Source: Lachnospiraceae bacterium
GTDB taxonomy: Bacteria > Bacillota > Clostridia > Lachnospirales > Lachnospiraceae
Direction of reading: 5' to 3'
Assembly: GCA_017555455.1 (NCBI GenBank)
Contig: JAFZGJ010000159.1
Span: 1 to 33,560, forward strand
Length of the DNA stretch: 33,560 nucleotides
The first letter of the stretch is position 1. Every line of letters begins with the position of its first letter. Under the pieces are notes generated by a model that ran no database searches, had not been told where the DNA came from, and saw only the letters and a list, made by a program, of their open reading frames with translations. This document shows, piece by piece, positions 1 through 8,243 of the stretch. A program made the translations under genes and the position numbers.

Positions 1-1367
1 ACTTTTGGCAATTTTGCCAGTGCTTTTTGAATCTCATCATCTGTAGGAATATAATCTCCCATAATACCATCATTAAATTTCTGATAAGCATACATATCAA
101 AATATCCGGTTCCTGTGAGACCAAATACAATATTTTTTGCTTCTCCGGTTTCTTTACATTTCATAGCTTCATCAATAGCAACCTTGATAGCATGGCTGCT
201 TTCCGGTGCCGGTAAAATTCCTTCTACCCTTGCAAAAGTCTGGGCTGCTTCAAATACTGCTGTCTGTTCTACACTTCTGGCTTCCATTAATCCCTGATCA
301 TAAAGTTCGGAAACTACGGAACTCATACCATGATAACGGAGTCCTCCCGCATGGCTGGAAGCAGGCATAAATCCACTTCCTAAGGTATACATTTTTTGTA
401 ATGGACAAACCTTTCCTGTATCGCAGAAGTCATAAGCATAGCTTCCTCTGGTTAAGGATGGACAGGATTTTGGTTCTACTGCAATTAATTTATAATCTGC
501 TTCTCCGCGAAGCATTTCTCCTGCAAATGGAGAAATCAAACCACCTAAGTTAGAACCGCCTCCGGCACAACCAATAATCATATCTGCTTTGATGCCGTAT
601 TTATCCAAAGCTGCTTTGGTTTCCAATCCGATAATAGACTGATGCAATAATACCTGTGATAACACAGATCCTAATACATAACGGTAACCTTCCTGACTGG
701 TAGCTGCTTCTACCGCTTCAGAAATGGCACATCCCAAACTTCCTGTGGTTCCAGGAAATTCTTCATTGATTTTACGGCCTACTTCTGTTGTCATGGATGG
801 AGAAGGTGTTACCTTTGCTCCGTAGGTTCTCATAACTTCTCTGCGGAATGGCTTCTGTTCATAAGAACATTTCACCATATATACCTGGCAATCCAAATCT
901 AAGTAAGAACAAGCCATGGAAAGGGCAGTTCCCCACTGACCTGCACCGGTCTCTGTAGTAACACCTTTCAATCCTTCTTTTTTCGCATAATAAGCCTGTG
1001 CGATAGCCGAATTTAATTTATGGCTTCCTGAAGTATTGTTTCCTTCAAATTTATAGTAAATATGTGCAGGAGTCTGCAATTTTTCTTCCAAACAATAAGC
1101 ACGAATCAATGGTGCAGGACGATACATACGATAGAAATTCCAAATTTCTTCCGGAATATCAAAATAAGCAGTTGTATCATCTAATTCCTGTTTTGCTAAT
1201 TCTCTACAAAATACCTTAGACAATTCATCCAAAGTACTTGGCTGTAAAGTCATCGGGTTTAACAGCGGTGCCGGTTTCTTTTTCATATCTGCACGGACGT
1301 TGTACCACTGACGGGGCATCTCATGTTCTTCTAAATAAATTTTATACGGAATTGTTTTATTGCTCAT
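1..1367 (-). CDS. trpB: TrpB2-type tryptophan synthase beta-like PLP enzyme (3' end cut by window)
   Basis: I translated 455 codons from the ATG at 1367 to the window edge with no stop, so only the extreme C-terminus is missing. The protein matches the TrpB2 (TrpB-like) class rather than classical TrpB: it has a long N-terminal segment, a SGSHKLN motif with the PLP lysine near residue 117, the stretch ETGAGQWG near 139-146, and a glycine-rich phosphate-binding GGGSN loop near residue 255. The family makes L-tryptophan from indole and L-serine or a related donor, in the cytoplasm. No trpA or other trp gene is visible, so this is a stand-alone copy that may salvage indole. The start is uncertain: no strong Shine-Dalgarno sequence sits at 1367, and the good one about 35 bases upstream serves an 11-codon ORF that overlaps this start. 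Confidence 0.93.
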   Translation of the reverse strand, partial: MSNKTIPYKIYLEEHEMPRQWYNVRADMKKKPAPLLNPMTLQPSTLDELSKVFCRELAKQELDDTTAYFDIPEEIWNFYRMYRPAPLIRAYCLEEKLQTPAHIYYKFEGNNTSGSHKLNSAIAQAYYAKKEGLKGVTTETGAGQWGTALSMACSYLDLDCQVYMVKCSYEQKPFRREVMRTYGAKVTPSPSMTTEVGRKINEEFPGTTGSLGCAISEAVEAATSQEGYRYVLGSVLSQVLLHQSIIGLETKAALDKYGIKADMIIGCAGGGSNLGGLISPFAGEMLRGEADYKLIAVEPKSCPSLTRGSYAYDFCDTGKVCPLQKMYTLGSGFMPASSHAGGLRYHGMSSVVSELYDQGLMEARSVEQTAVFEAAQTFARVEGILPAPESSHAIKVAIDEAMKCKETGEAKNIVFGLTGTGYFDMYAYQKFNDGIMGDYIPTDDEIQKALAKLPK

Positions 1368-1399
1368 ATCCTTATTGCATGATACATTTTCGTATCCAT
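1364..1399 (-). CDS. possible 11-codon leader ORF overlapping trpB start
   Basis: An ATG at 1399 follows a purine-rich GGAAGGAG element by three bases and opens an ORF reading MDTKMYHAIRI. Its TGA stop overlaps the trpB ATG in the classic ATGA arrangement, which suggests translational coupling. It contains no Trp codon, so it is not a simple attenuation peptide. It could be chance, or the annotated trpB start could be wrong. Confidence 0.35.
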   Translation of the reverse strand: MDTKMYHAIRI

Positions 1400-1526
1400 G
1401 CACTCCTTCCTTCAATATTTTTCTTTCCAACAACATCCTTCTGTTTCATAATTGCTGTACTTTTCCCAGCGCCTTCGCTTTCACACACTACACTATTATA
1501 GCTTTAAAGTATTAGCACTTCTATTT

Positions 1527-1554
1527 ATTATAATCCTATTTCTGACAGAATCAA
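1527..1554 (-). promoter_or_regulatory. sigma-A promoter for trpB
   Basis: TTGATT at 1554-1549 and a perfect TATAAT at 1532-1527 are separated by 16 bases, giving a leader of about 120 bases before the coding region. The gap from 1400 to 1633 otherwise holds no gene. I looked for T-box landmarks there (UGGNACC and a following terminator) and saw none. Confidence 0.65.
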
Positions 1555-1633
1555 GCCCTTTTTTTAATTTAAATCAAATAATTGGAGTTCCCTCTTTCGA
1601 AATAAAATATTTGCAGAGCTATTCTTCCGCAAT

Positions 1634-1957
1634 TTACAAAACCACTTGTACTAAAACCATATAAACTGCCGTTCCCAGAATAATACTTAGTAATGTGTTT
1701 CTCTTCCATAAGTGCAATCCAACCACTACCGCACAGGAAATCAGCTGCGCTGCTCCCGCTCCCAATCCTCCCGTAGGAAGACTACGCAGGCAGTACACCA
1801 CTAACATTCCCATAATGGCATAGGGCAAAACTTTCCCTAAATACAAAATAACTTCCGGCGTTTCTTTTTTTCCGCCGAAAATAAAAAATGGTAAAAATCT
1901 AAGGGCAATGGTGACCATTGCCACCACTGCCACTATTAAAATACTATGCAACTTCAA
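1634..1957 (-). CDS. azlD: AzlD-family branched-chain amino acid transport subunit
   Basis: This 107-residue, highly hydrophobic protein has about four membrane segments and looks like the small AzlD partner of AzlC. The pair forms a branched-chain amino acid exporter in the cytoplasmic membrane; in B. subtilis AzlCD gives resistance to azaleucine. The start is a TTG at 1957, chosen because a GGAGT element lies about eight bases upstream; the next in-frame ATG would cut into the first membrane segment. It lies 52 bases downstream of azlC with no terminator between them, so the two are probably co-transcribed. Substrate beyond the family assignment cannot be told from sequence. Confidence 0.85.
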   Translation of the reverse strand: MKLHSILIVAVVAMVTIALRFLPFFIFGGKKETPEVILYLGKVLPYAIMGMLVVYCLRSLPTGGLGAGAAQLISCAVVVGLHLWKRNTLLSIILGTAVYMVLVQVVL

Positions 1958-2009
1958 AATTTAATACTCCTAAAAACTACATATCTTTTTCATTATGTGC
2001 AAACGCAAT

Positions 2010-2708
2010 TTACTCTTTAAACTCCAACTTACCTTTTTGTATCATTAATAATAATATAATGATTACCATGGTTGGAATCAGGAAATTATCCCCTCCTAAA
2101 ATCATCAGGCATAACACGGAAGCTAATACACCTATCACTGCCGGTCTATGCTCTTTTGTGGTCAGCCACTGCTCCACGAATATGGTAACAAACAATGCTG
2201 TCAGGACAAAATCAATACCCTCCACATTGAAAGGAATGATATTTCCCAGTATAGAACCTATAATACTTCCCACAACCCAATAAGTCTGATTAAACAGGGA
2301 TACCAAAAAGTAATATTCTTTTGGGTTTTCCACCCCCTTTATGGATTCTTCACTGCATACTAAAGAATAAGTTTCATCTGTCAGGGAAAAAATCAGATAG
2401 GGTTTCTTTTTTCCCGTATCCTTGTAACGCTCCACCATGGATATTCCATAAAATAAATGTCTTGCGTTTACCATCAATGTGGTAACTGCCGTAGTAACCA
2501 GGGATACTCCGCCACATAACAAATCGATAGTAAGATACTGCATGGAACCTGCATAAATAAATCCACTCATGGCAATAGCCCAACCGAGTCCATAGCCTTT
2601 GGTTTTTAATAAAATTCCAAACCCTATGGCCAATACCAAATAGCCTGTCATTACAGGTATGGTAGCTTTAAATGCTTTTTTTACAGTATCCTTTGAAATA
2701 TGCTTCAT
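2010..2708 (-). CDS. azlC: AzlC-family branched-chain amino acid exporter, large subunit
   Basis: The 232-residue product is a multi-pass membrane protein with the AzlC signature SGFIYAGSMQYLTIDLL near residues 49-65 and several later hydrophobic spans. AzlC family proteins work with AzlD to export branched-chain amino acids and analogues. The ATG at 2708 has a GAGGAT ribosome-binding sequence a few bases upstream. The gene begins 31 bases after the stop of the GGDEF/EAL gene, with no clear terminator or promoter between them, so it may be read through from that gene's promoter at 5403-5431. Length is normal for the family. Confidence 0.88.
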   Translation of the reverse strand: MKHISKDTVKKAFKATIPVMTGYLVLAIGFGILLKTKGYGLGWAIAMSGFIYAGSMQYLTIDLLCGGVSLVTTAVTTLMVNARHLFYGISMVERYKDTGKKKPYLIFSLTDETYSLVCSEESIKGVENPKEYYFLVSLFNQTYWVVGSIIGSILGNIIPFNVEGIDFVLTALFVTIFVEQWLTTKEHRPAVIGVLASVLCLMILGGDNFLIPTMVIIILLLMIQKGKLEFKE

Positions 2709-2739
2709 AGGAAATCCTCATTTCCAATTATGTAATACT

Positions 2740-5358
2740 TTATATCTGCTCTGTTACATCCAGTAAGAATACCTGGAAATACTGTTCGCCGGTTTCCGCA
2801 CCATCTTCCAGATGCCCAAAATCGCAGATATACCCAACACTTCCATCCTTACGTACAATACGGTACTTAATATAATCCATCTTCCATTCCGTACTGTTAA
2901 TCTGATTCCAGATTTCCGCCTGAATACGTTCTCTGTCTTCCGGATGTACCATTCCTATAAAAGAATTGCCTACAAATTCTCTGAATTCTTCTATGGAATC
3001 GCAAGCATAGATACTGGCTACGGATTTATCCACAGCAATTAATTCCTGGTTTCCTCCTGCCTTATAGGTGATAAAACCACCCGGTGCTTTGGATAAGTCT
3101 ACCTGTTTACTGGACTTATCCATTTTATTCTTGGAAATCATACTGTCCAGAACCTGATCAATAGAATCAGAATCCAATTTTTTGGTATAAATTCCTCTAT
3201 AATCTACTTTTTCTTCATCTTTAATCAGTTCTTCAAAATCATCAATATGCATTGGTTTGTAGAATAAATATCCTTGAGCATAACGAACCTTCATCTTTGC
3301 TAAAAATTCCGCCTGCTCCTTGGTTTCAACACCTTCTACAATAATAGGAAGATCCATTTCATTAGACATTTTGATAATGGACTTCAGAATGGTAAGACCT
3401 TTTTGTGCATCCTCTTCTTTCATATCCAAAAACTTCATGTCAATTTTCAAAATATCTACAATCGCTTCTTTTAACATGTTTAAAGAAGAATATCCGCTTC
3501 CAAAGTCATCCATTAAAAGAGTATATCCCGCTTCTTCCAGTTCCTTTAAAATGTCCAGAATCTTATTAGCATTATCTACATATGCACTTTCCGTAACTTC
3601 TACTTTTAAATACTTCTTCTCAATTTTATATTTTTCTATTAAAGCATTCAGCTCTTTTACTACATTCATGGAAAGCATGTCAATTCGAGATACATTAATG
3701 GAAATTGGTACCGGTTTAATGCCTTCGTCCATCCATTTACGAATATATCTGCAAGCTTCTTCCCATACATACAAGTCTAAATCACTGATAAAACCATTTT
3801 TTTCCAAAATCGGAATAAATTGTCCCGGAAAAATCATCCCTCTTTCCGGATGTTTCCAACGAACTAAGGCTTCTGCCCCTACAATCTTACCGGTAGTAAT
3901 TCTGCATTTGGGCTGTACTGCCAAATAGAACTGTCTTCTTTCCAATGCAATTCTAGATTCGTTCAGAATATCCAACTCTTTTTCAATCTCTTCTGTCATA
4001 TTTTCTTCATAAAAACAGATTCGGTTGTCAAAATTACCAATAACATGTTTCTGGGCTTCTATTGCCATATCATACATTCCCAGCGCATCTTTTACATCTT
4101 TTGGTATTTTGTACACACCTAACGCAGGTAAAAATCCTACGTTTCTTGTTTTTCTGGAAGAAATTTTCTTCAAATCCTTTTCCAGTGTTTCCAAGATTTT
4201 CAGATTCATCGGAAGCATAACAGCAAAATCATCTCCGCCAATGTAAGCTGCAATTCCTCCATGAATCTTTTCATAAAATTTTAATCTGACTGCAATTTCA
4301 GAAAGGAAAATATCTCCCGCTTTTTTCCCCCACCAACGATTGTACAATTTAAAATGTTCAATATCGATGGCTACAATACAATATTCTCCTTTATCATGAT
4401 TCAATTTATAGGTTGCATTTTTAACAAACTGTTCTTTATTATACAATCCGTAGCAGGTAGACTTTTCTTCCTGTAAATAATAATCCATAGGAAGTCCTGC
4501 TTTAATCTGTCTTTTGTTGCGGTGCATATGCGCCTGTGCAACTGCAATTAACTCATATACAGATACCGGTGCACAATCCCAAGCATTTCCTAAGGCTACG
4601 GTAAAGGATATTTTCTTTTTGTCCGCACAATCTTCCCAAGCTTCCATCCAGCTATGGATAACATCCTTAAACTGCTCTTTGGTACAGTTCTTTGCAATTA
4701 CCAAAAATTCATCCCTATCATAACGGAATGCCAAAACATTTTCATTTTCCAATGTTTTAATGCTATTTGCCAATGTACAAAGAATATACTCCTTTTCTTC
4801 AATCCCGTAAGCATCCAGTAATTTTTTGAAATCATTGATATCAAAGAATAAAACACCACAGGATTCCATATTTTGATATTCGGTCCGGCACAATTCTTCT
4901 AATTTGAAACGATTATATACGTTGGTCAAATGATCTTTATCTTTTAATTCAGGGATTCTAAACTGTCCTTTCATATCGATACTGTTATCACGGCATAAAA
5001 TCAGTGCCTGTTTTCTTCTTCTATTTTCAATAATCGCAATGTTCATTTTCCAAACAGCAGGAGGTCTTCCTTCCATCACCGGTTTTGTATGGTACTCCAC
5101 AGAAAATGCACTGTCCGCTTCCGCATCCATAGTCAAATGACTGTCCCATTTTTCCATAACCATGTTATGATCTTCCGGCACAATGCTCTGCAAAATTATC
5201 TGTTTCACTTCATCCCACTTTTGTGGTAAATGAATTTCTTCCATTGCTTTATTTTCTGTATAAATATAACTACAGTCTCCGGATTCTATATCCACACATA
5301 AAATATCTGAATAAATATCTACTACTGAGTTAATAAAAAGTTTTTGCAAATAATTCAT
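2740..5358 (-). CDS. Tandem GGDEF-EAL-PAS cyclic-di-GMP signalling protein
   Basis: The 872-residue soluble protein has an N-terminal sensor-like region (1-130), a first GGDEF fold (about 140-290) whose signature is changed to YDRDEF (213-218), a second GGDEF fold (about 310-450) with GGDDF (374-378), a full EAL domain (about 465-710) and a C-terminal PAS domain (about 755-872). The EAL domain keeps the expected catalytic features: EAL at 496-498, NVS near 555, the Glu of EVTE near 588, DDFG at 617-620, EGVET at 675-679 and QGYLF at 695-699. I infer an active c-di-GMP phosphodiesterase. The first GGDEF is probably non-catalytic; the second could make c-di-GMP or bind GTP. No signal peptide or membrane span is seen. 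It is followed closely by azlCD. Confidence 0.92.
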   Translation of the reverse strand: MNYLQKLFINSVVDIYSDILCVDIESGDCSYIYTENKAMEEIHLPQKWDEVKQIILQSIVPEDHNMVMEKWDSHLTMDAEADSAFSVEYHTKPVMEGRPPAVWKMNIAIIENRRRKQALILCRDNSIDMKGQFRIPELKDKDHLTNVYNRFKLEELCRTEYQNMESCGVLFFDINDFKKLLDAYGIEEKEYILCTLANSIKTLENENVLAFRYDRDEFLVIAKNCTKEQFKDVIHSWMEAWEDCADKKKISFTVALGNAWDCAPVSVYELIAVAQAHMHRNKRQIKAGLPMDYYLQEEKSTCYGLYNKEQFVKNATYKLNHDKGEYCIVAIDIEHFKLYNRWWGKKAGDIFLSEIAVRLKFYEKIHGGIAAYIGGDDFAVMLPMNLKILETLEKDLKKISSRKTRNVGFLPALGVYKIPKDVKDALGMYDMAIEAQKHVIGNFDNRICFYEENMTEEIEKELDILNESRIALERRQFYLAVQPKCRITTGKIVGAEALVRWKHPERGMIFPGQFIPILEKNGFISDLDLYVWEEACRYIRKWMDEGIKPVPISINVSRIDMLSMNVVKELNALIEKYKIEKKYLKVEVTESAYVDNANKILDILKELEEAGYTLLMDDFGSGYSSLNMLKEAIVDILKIDMKFLDMKEEDAQKGLTILKSIIKMSNEMDLPIIVEGVETKEQAEFLAKMKVRYAQGYLFYKPMHIDDFEELIKDEEKVDYRGIYTKKLDSDSIDQVLDSMISKNKMDKSSKQVDLSKAPGGFITYKAGGNQELIAVDKSVASIYACDSIEEFREFVGNSFIGMVHPEDRERIQAEIWNQINSTEWKMDYIKYRIVRKDGSVGYICDFGHLEDGAETGEQYFQVFLLDVTEQI

Positions 5359-5402
5359 ACTTTCCCCCGTACCATAATCTTTTCACAAAATATACTTATT
5401 GT

Positions 5403-5431
5403 ATCATATCGTTGAATTTCTATATTTGCAA
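5403..5431 (-). promoter_or_regulatory. sigma-A promoter for the GGDEF/EAL gene
   Basis: TTGCAA (5431-5426) and TATGAT (5408-5403) are separated by exactly 17 bases and lie about 45 bases before the ATG, which is preceded by a GGGGG ribosome-binding sequence. The upstream gene ends in a terminator, so this promoter should define the start of the unit that may include azlCD. Confidence 0.7.
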
Positions 5432-5462
5432 GTAAAACTGTATATTTTTCCCATTTTTTCAC

Positions 5463-5497
5463 ACAAAAAGGAGCTAAATTTCCTTTTTAGCTCCTTT
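5463..5497 (-). terminator. Rho-independent terminator after the alpha-glucosidase gene
   Basis: A perfect 12-bp stem (AAAGGAGCTAAA pairing with TTTAGCTCCTTT) with a 7-base loop is followed by a short T tract on the minus strand, seven bases after the stop codon at 5504. The mirrored A/T flanks mean it could also stop transcription in the other direction. Confidence 0.88.
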
Positions 5498-5503
5498 CAA
5501 AAC

Positions 5504-7345
5504 TTATGATTTTCTTTTCCAGATTCTTGCTTCATAAGAACAAAGCTCTGCCCCATTGCTATTGGTAGTGTATACTAACTCATATCCTTCCTTGAAAACA
5601 TGTGCTTTGCAGCTTTCTTTGCTTAAATTACAATCAATGACATATTCTTTACAGTCTTCGTATCTTCTGTAAACAAATCTGTTTTTCTTCTTATTTAAAA
5701 CTTCAAAATCCCCATAAATAAAAGTTTTGTCGCTTCTTCTAAGGGCAATAATCTGCTGATACGCTTTCTGTACTTCTTCTTTGATTTCCTGATGTAATCC
5801 TGCGTGATAAGATGGTAATTTTTTATTCCATGGAAGCAACACACGGCAATGCTCTCTGGTTCCTGCCAAAAGCTCAGCAAAAACCTTATCTTCATTCTCA
5901 GTTTTACATTTTTCCTCATAATACCCTTTGGCTTCTACGTCAGTCAACTGGTCAATGGAAGTAAAGTCATAATTGGCCAGTCCCATTTCGTCTCCTTGAA
6001 ATACAAAAGGAGTCCCCTTTAAGGTAAATTGCAATACTGCCAACAGCTTGGAGAGGGCGGTATGATAAGACTTATCCTTGGTAACTTTACTAATCATTCT
6101 TGGGTTGTCATGATTGTTGTAGAAAATAGACATCCAACAATTGTTCCCATAATTTTCCATCCAATCAATCATATAATCTCGATAATAATTTAAATCGTAT
6201 TCGTAATCATCCATTCGAACATGTCCCGGTGTTTCCAAATGGTCAAAAGAAAATACCATATCCAGCTCTTTTCTTTCTTCTCCTGTTAAAAGCTGACACA
6301 TTTTCATACCAACTCCCGGAGTTTCTCCTACGGAGAACGCTCCGTGAGGCGCAAAGGCTCTTTCCTGGACCTCTTTTAAATATTTATGTAAATTAGGACC
6401 ATAGTAATATTTTTCAATTCCCGGAAAGCCCATCATATTTCCAATCACTTGGTCTCCCTGAGGCAATCCTTCTTCCTTGGAAATATAGTTGATAACATCC
6501 ATTCGGAATCCATCTACCCCTTTATCCAGCCACCAGTTAATCATATCCACCAATTCATCACGGACCTTTGGATTATCCCAATTTAAATCCATCTGCTTTT
6601 TAGAGAACAAATGCAAACACCAGGAATCGGTTTCTTTGTAGTAGTTCCATGCAGGACCGGAAAAGAAAGAAGTCCAGTTGTTTGGTACTTCTTTTCCCTT
6701 GCGGAAGAAATAGTAATCTCTGTATTCACTGTTTTCATCTTCCAACGCTTTCTTAAACCACTGATGTTCATCGGAAGTATGGTTAATTACCAGGTCCATA
6801 ATCAAACGCATATCTCTTTTATGGATTTCACTTAACAGCTCATCAAAATCCTCCATAGTTCCAAACTCAGACATAATTTTCTTATAATCCCGGATGTCAT
6901 AACCATTATCATCATTGGGAGAATCATAAATAGGGGAAAGCCATAAAGCATCCACCCCTAACTCCTTCAAATAGTCCAGTTTTCCAATAATACCTCTTAA
7001 ATCTCCGATTCCATCTCCATCGGTATCATAAAAACTTCTGGGATAAATCTGATAAAATACTGCTTCTTTCCACCATTTTGGTGTAATTTTTCCTCTGGAA
7101 GCTACCGGCACATCTTCTTCACTATTAATTAAATGAAGTAAGGTGTCAAAAAATCCGTTCCCCAACTGTTTCTTTGTCAGATTATGTATGGTTTTTAACT
7201 TCAAATTGGACACCAGCGGATTGGTAATCATTTTCTCTGAAATTCCAAGCTGCATTAATACCTTGGCAATGGTATCGTGTCCAATAGGAGATGCATATAA
7301 TTCTCCGATTTTACTATCATAGCTCAGCTTCTTGTTTTTGCTCAT
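5504..7345 (-). CDS. GH13 alpha-1,6-glucosidase with an extra N-terminal helical domain
   Basis: Residues 90-613 form a GH13 family enzyme with QIYPRSF (99-105), region I DLVINH (184-189), nucleophile Asp283 in GFRMDV, acid/base Glu341 in SVGET and transition-state Asp413 in NNHDNP. The valine right after the nucleophile is typical of oligo-1,6-glucosidases rather than maltases, so I infer hydrolysis of isomaltose, panose-type oligosaccharides or dextran fragments. There is no signal peptide, so it should act in the cytoplasm. Residues 1-85 are an extra helical module not found in classical members. The ATG at 7345 has a GGAGGAAA ribosome-binding sequence lying inside the preceding GIY-YIG gene, which it overlaps by 29 bases. 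No sugar transporter is adjacent; the upstream neighbours are sporulation genes. Confidence 0.93.
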   Translation of the reverse strand: MSKNKKLSYDSKIGELYASPIGHDTIAKVLMQLGISEKMITNPLVSNLKLKTIHNLTKKQLGNGFFDTLLHLINSEEDVPVASRGKITPKWWKEAVFYQIYPRSFYDTDGDGIGDLRGIIGKLDYLKELGVDALWLSPIYDSPNDDNGYDIRDYKKIMSEFGTMEDFDELLSEIHKRDMRLIMDLVINHTSDEHQWFKKALEDENSEYRDYYFFRKGKEVPNNWTSFFSGPAWNYYKETDSWCLHLFSKKQMDLNWDNPKVRDELVDMINWWLDKGVDGFRMDVINYISKEEGLPQGDQVIGNMMGFPGIEKYYYGPNLHKYLKEVQERAFAPHGAFSVGETPGVGMKMCQLLTGEERKELDMVFSFDHLETPGHVRMDDYEYDLNYYRDYMIDWMENYGNNCWMSIFYNNHDNPRMISKVTKDKSYHTALSKLLAVLQFTLKGTPFVFQGDEMGLANYDFTSIDQLTDVEAKGYYEEKCKTENEDKVFAELLAGTREHCRVLLPWNKKLPSYHAGLHQEIKEEVQKAYQQIIALRRSDKTFIYGDFEVLNKKKNRFVYRRYEDCKEYVIDCNLSKESCKAHVFKEGYELVYTTNSNGAELCSYEARIWKRKS

Positions 7346-7589
7346 TTGTATTTCCTCCCTGTAAGGCTTCCTTTTCCCTGCGGGAAAGCTGCTTTATTTC
7401 CCACTCTCTACGCATAGCAGTATGTTTATCTTCGTATGCTTCATAATAAATCAATTCCACCGGACCTCTGCCCTTAGTATACTTGGCTCCTTTTCCTTCA
7501 TTATGAGCCTTCAGCCTTTTGGGCAAATCGGTGGTGTAACCGGTATAATAAGTGTTGTCTTTACATTTTAACATATAAGTGTAGTGCAT
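7317..7589 (-). CDS. Small GIY-YIG nuclease-domain protein (URI/YhbQ-like)
   Basis: This 90-residue protein has the GIY-YIG core as TYML followed ten residues later by YYTGYT, then the conserved LPKRLKAHN segment and a later Glu in the REWEIK stretch. Such single-domain proteins resemble the UvrC nuclease domain; their cellular role is poorly known and DNA repair is only a suggestion. The open frame extends upstream to 7655, but I chose the ATG at 7589 because a GGAG element lies eight bases before it and homology begins there. It starts 14 bases after the spoVAC stop and overlaps the following GH13 gene, so the three genes form one tight cluster. Confidence 0.87.
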   Translation of the reverse strand: MHYTYMLKCKDNTYYTGYTTDLPKRLKAHNEGKGAKYTKGRGPVELIYYEAYEDKHTAMRREWEIKQLSRREKEALQGGNTNEQKQEAEL

Positions 7590-7603
7590 GTTAAGTTCTC
7601 CTT

Positions 7604-8089
7604 TTAGATTACCCCTAAAAGCCTCCCTATCCAGTATATCACACCCAACACCCAACTGGAAAAAATTCCGTATAAAATTACCGGTCCGGCAATGGTAAAA
7701 ATTTTTGATCCTACCCCGAAAACCTGTCCCTCTTTTTTAAATTCGATGGCAGTAGAAGCCACGGAATTGGCAAAACCGGTAATAGGAACCAATGCTCCTG
7801 CTCCACCCCATTTTACAATTTTCACATATTGATGCAGTGCTGTTAAAATAATAGAGCAAAAAATTAAAATCAAGGAACACCAGCTTCCTGCCATGTCTTT
7901 ATCCATTCCTAAGTTCTCTGTACAATAGGTTAAAATAAATTGTCCAATGGTACAGATAATTCCGCCACACAAAAAAGCATTGAACATTTGCTTTGCCAGG
8001 TTGTGAGTAGGTGTTACCTGTTTTACATAGTCCTGATATTCCTTTTTACGCTCTTCATTCATATATTCTTCTACTAAATTTTCCTGCAT
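7604..8089 (-). CDS. spoVAC: Stage V sporulation protein AC (dipicolinate channel subunit)
   Basis: The 161-residue product has a charged N-terminus of about 30 residues with the motif [16 protein letters not shown], then four or so membrane spans, and the family hallmark [20 protein letters not shown] in its centre. SpoVAC sits in the inner spore membrane and helps move Ca-dipicolinate into the forespore and out at germination. In B. subtilis it follows spoVAB directly and precedes spoVAD. Here it lies more than 4 kb from spoVAB, and no spoVAD or spoVAE follows. The start at 8089 has AAGGA at a somewhat long spacing; an ATG nine codons later is an alternative. A sigma-G promoter lies about 80 bases upstream. 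Confidence 0.93.
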   Translation of the reverse strand: MQENLVEEYMNEERKKEYQDYVKQVTPTHNLAKQMFNAFLCGGIICTIGQFILTYCTENLGMDKDMAGSWCSLILIFCSIILTALHQYVKIVKWGGAGALVPITGFANSVASTAIEFKKEGQVFGVGSKIFTIAGPVILYGIFSSWVLGVIYWIGRLLGVI

Positions 8090-8166
8090 TCTTTCTACCG
8101 TTCCTTTCTCTTTATCTAAAGATAATTCTTTTCACCCTTATATCTGTTTTTCCATTCTTTCTACGG

Positions 8167-8196
8167 TAGTATGTGAAATTTTTTTAATTTTATTCA
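8167..8196 (-). promoter_or_regulatory. sigma-G promoter for spoVAC
   Basis: TGAATA at 8196-8191 and CATACTA at 8173-8167 are separated by exactly 17 bases, which matches the B. subtilis sigma-G consensus in both boxes and spacing. It lies just downstream of the GH3 gene's terminator and about 80 bases before the spoVAC start, as expected for a forespore-specific gene. The match is direct from sequence; activity is inferred. Confidence 0.82.
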
Positions 8197-8199
8197 TTG

Positions 8200-8226
8200 A
8201 AAAAGAGCATCTCTTGCGAAATGCCC
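8200..8226 (-). terminator. Rho-independent terminator after the GH3 gene
   Basis: On the minus strand GGGCATTTC and GAGATGCTC form a nine-pair stem with two G-U pairs, closed by a GCAA tetraloop and followed by five T residues. It lies 17 bases past the GH3 stop and ends four bases before the sigma-G -35 box, so it separates the two transcription units. No clear terminator is visible upstream of it as far as spoIIAA. Confidence 0.88.
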
Positions 8227-8243
8227 TTATTCTAATCCATCTA

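Noticed and set aside
1400..1633. T-box or tryptophan attenuator before trpB
   Set aside because: I found no UGGNACC core, no terminator/antiterminator pair and no Trp codons in the leader ORF.
1918..2283. 121-codon plus-strand ORF across azlD and azlC
   Set aside because: It is antisense to two recognised membrane protein genes and has low-complexity composition.
3320..3928. 202-codon plus-strand ORF inside the EAL region
   Set aside because: It lies antisense to well-supported EAL coding sequence, has no ribosome-binding site and no recognisable domain.
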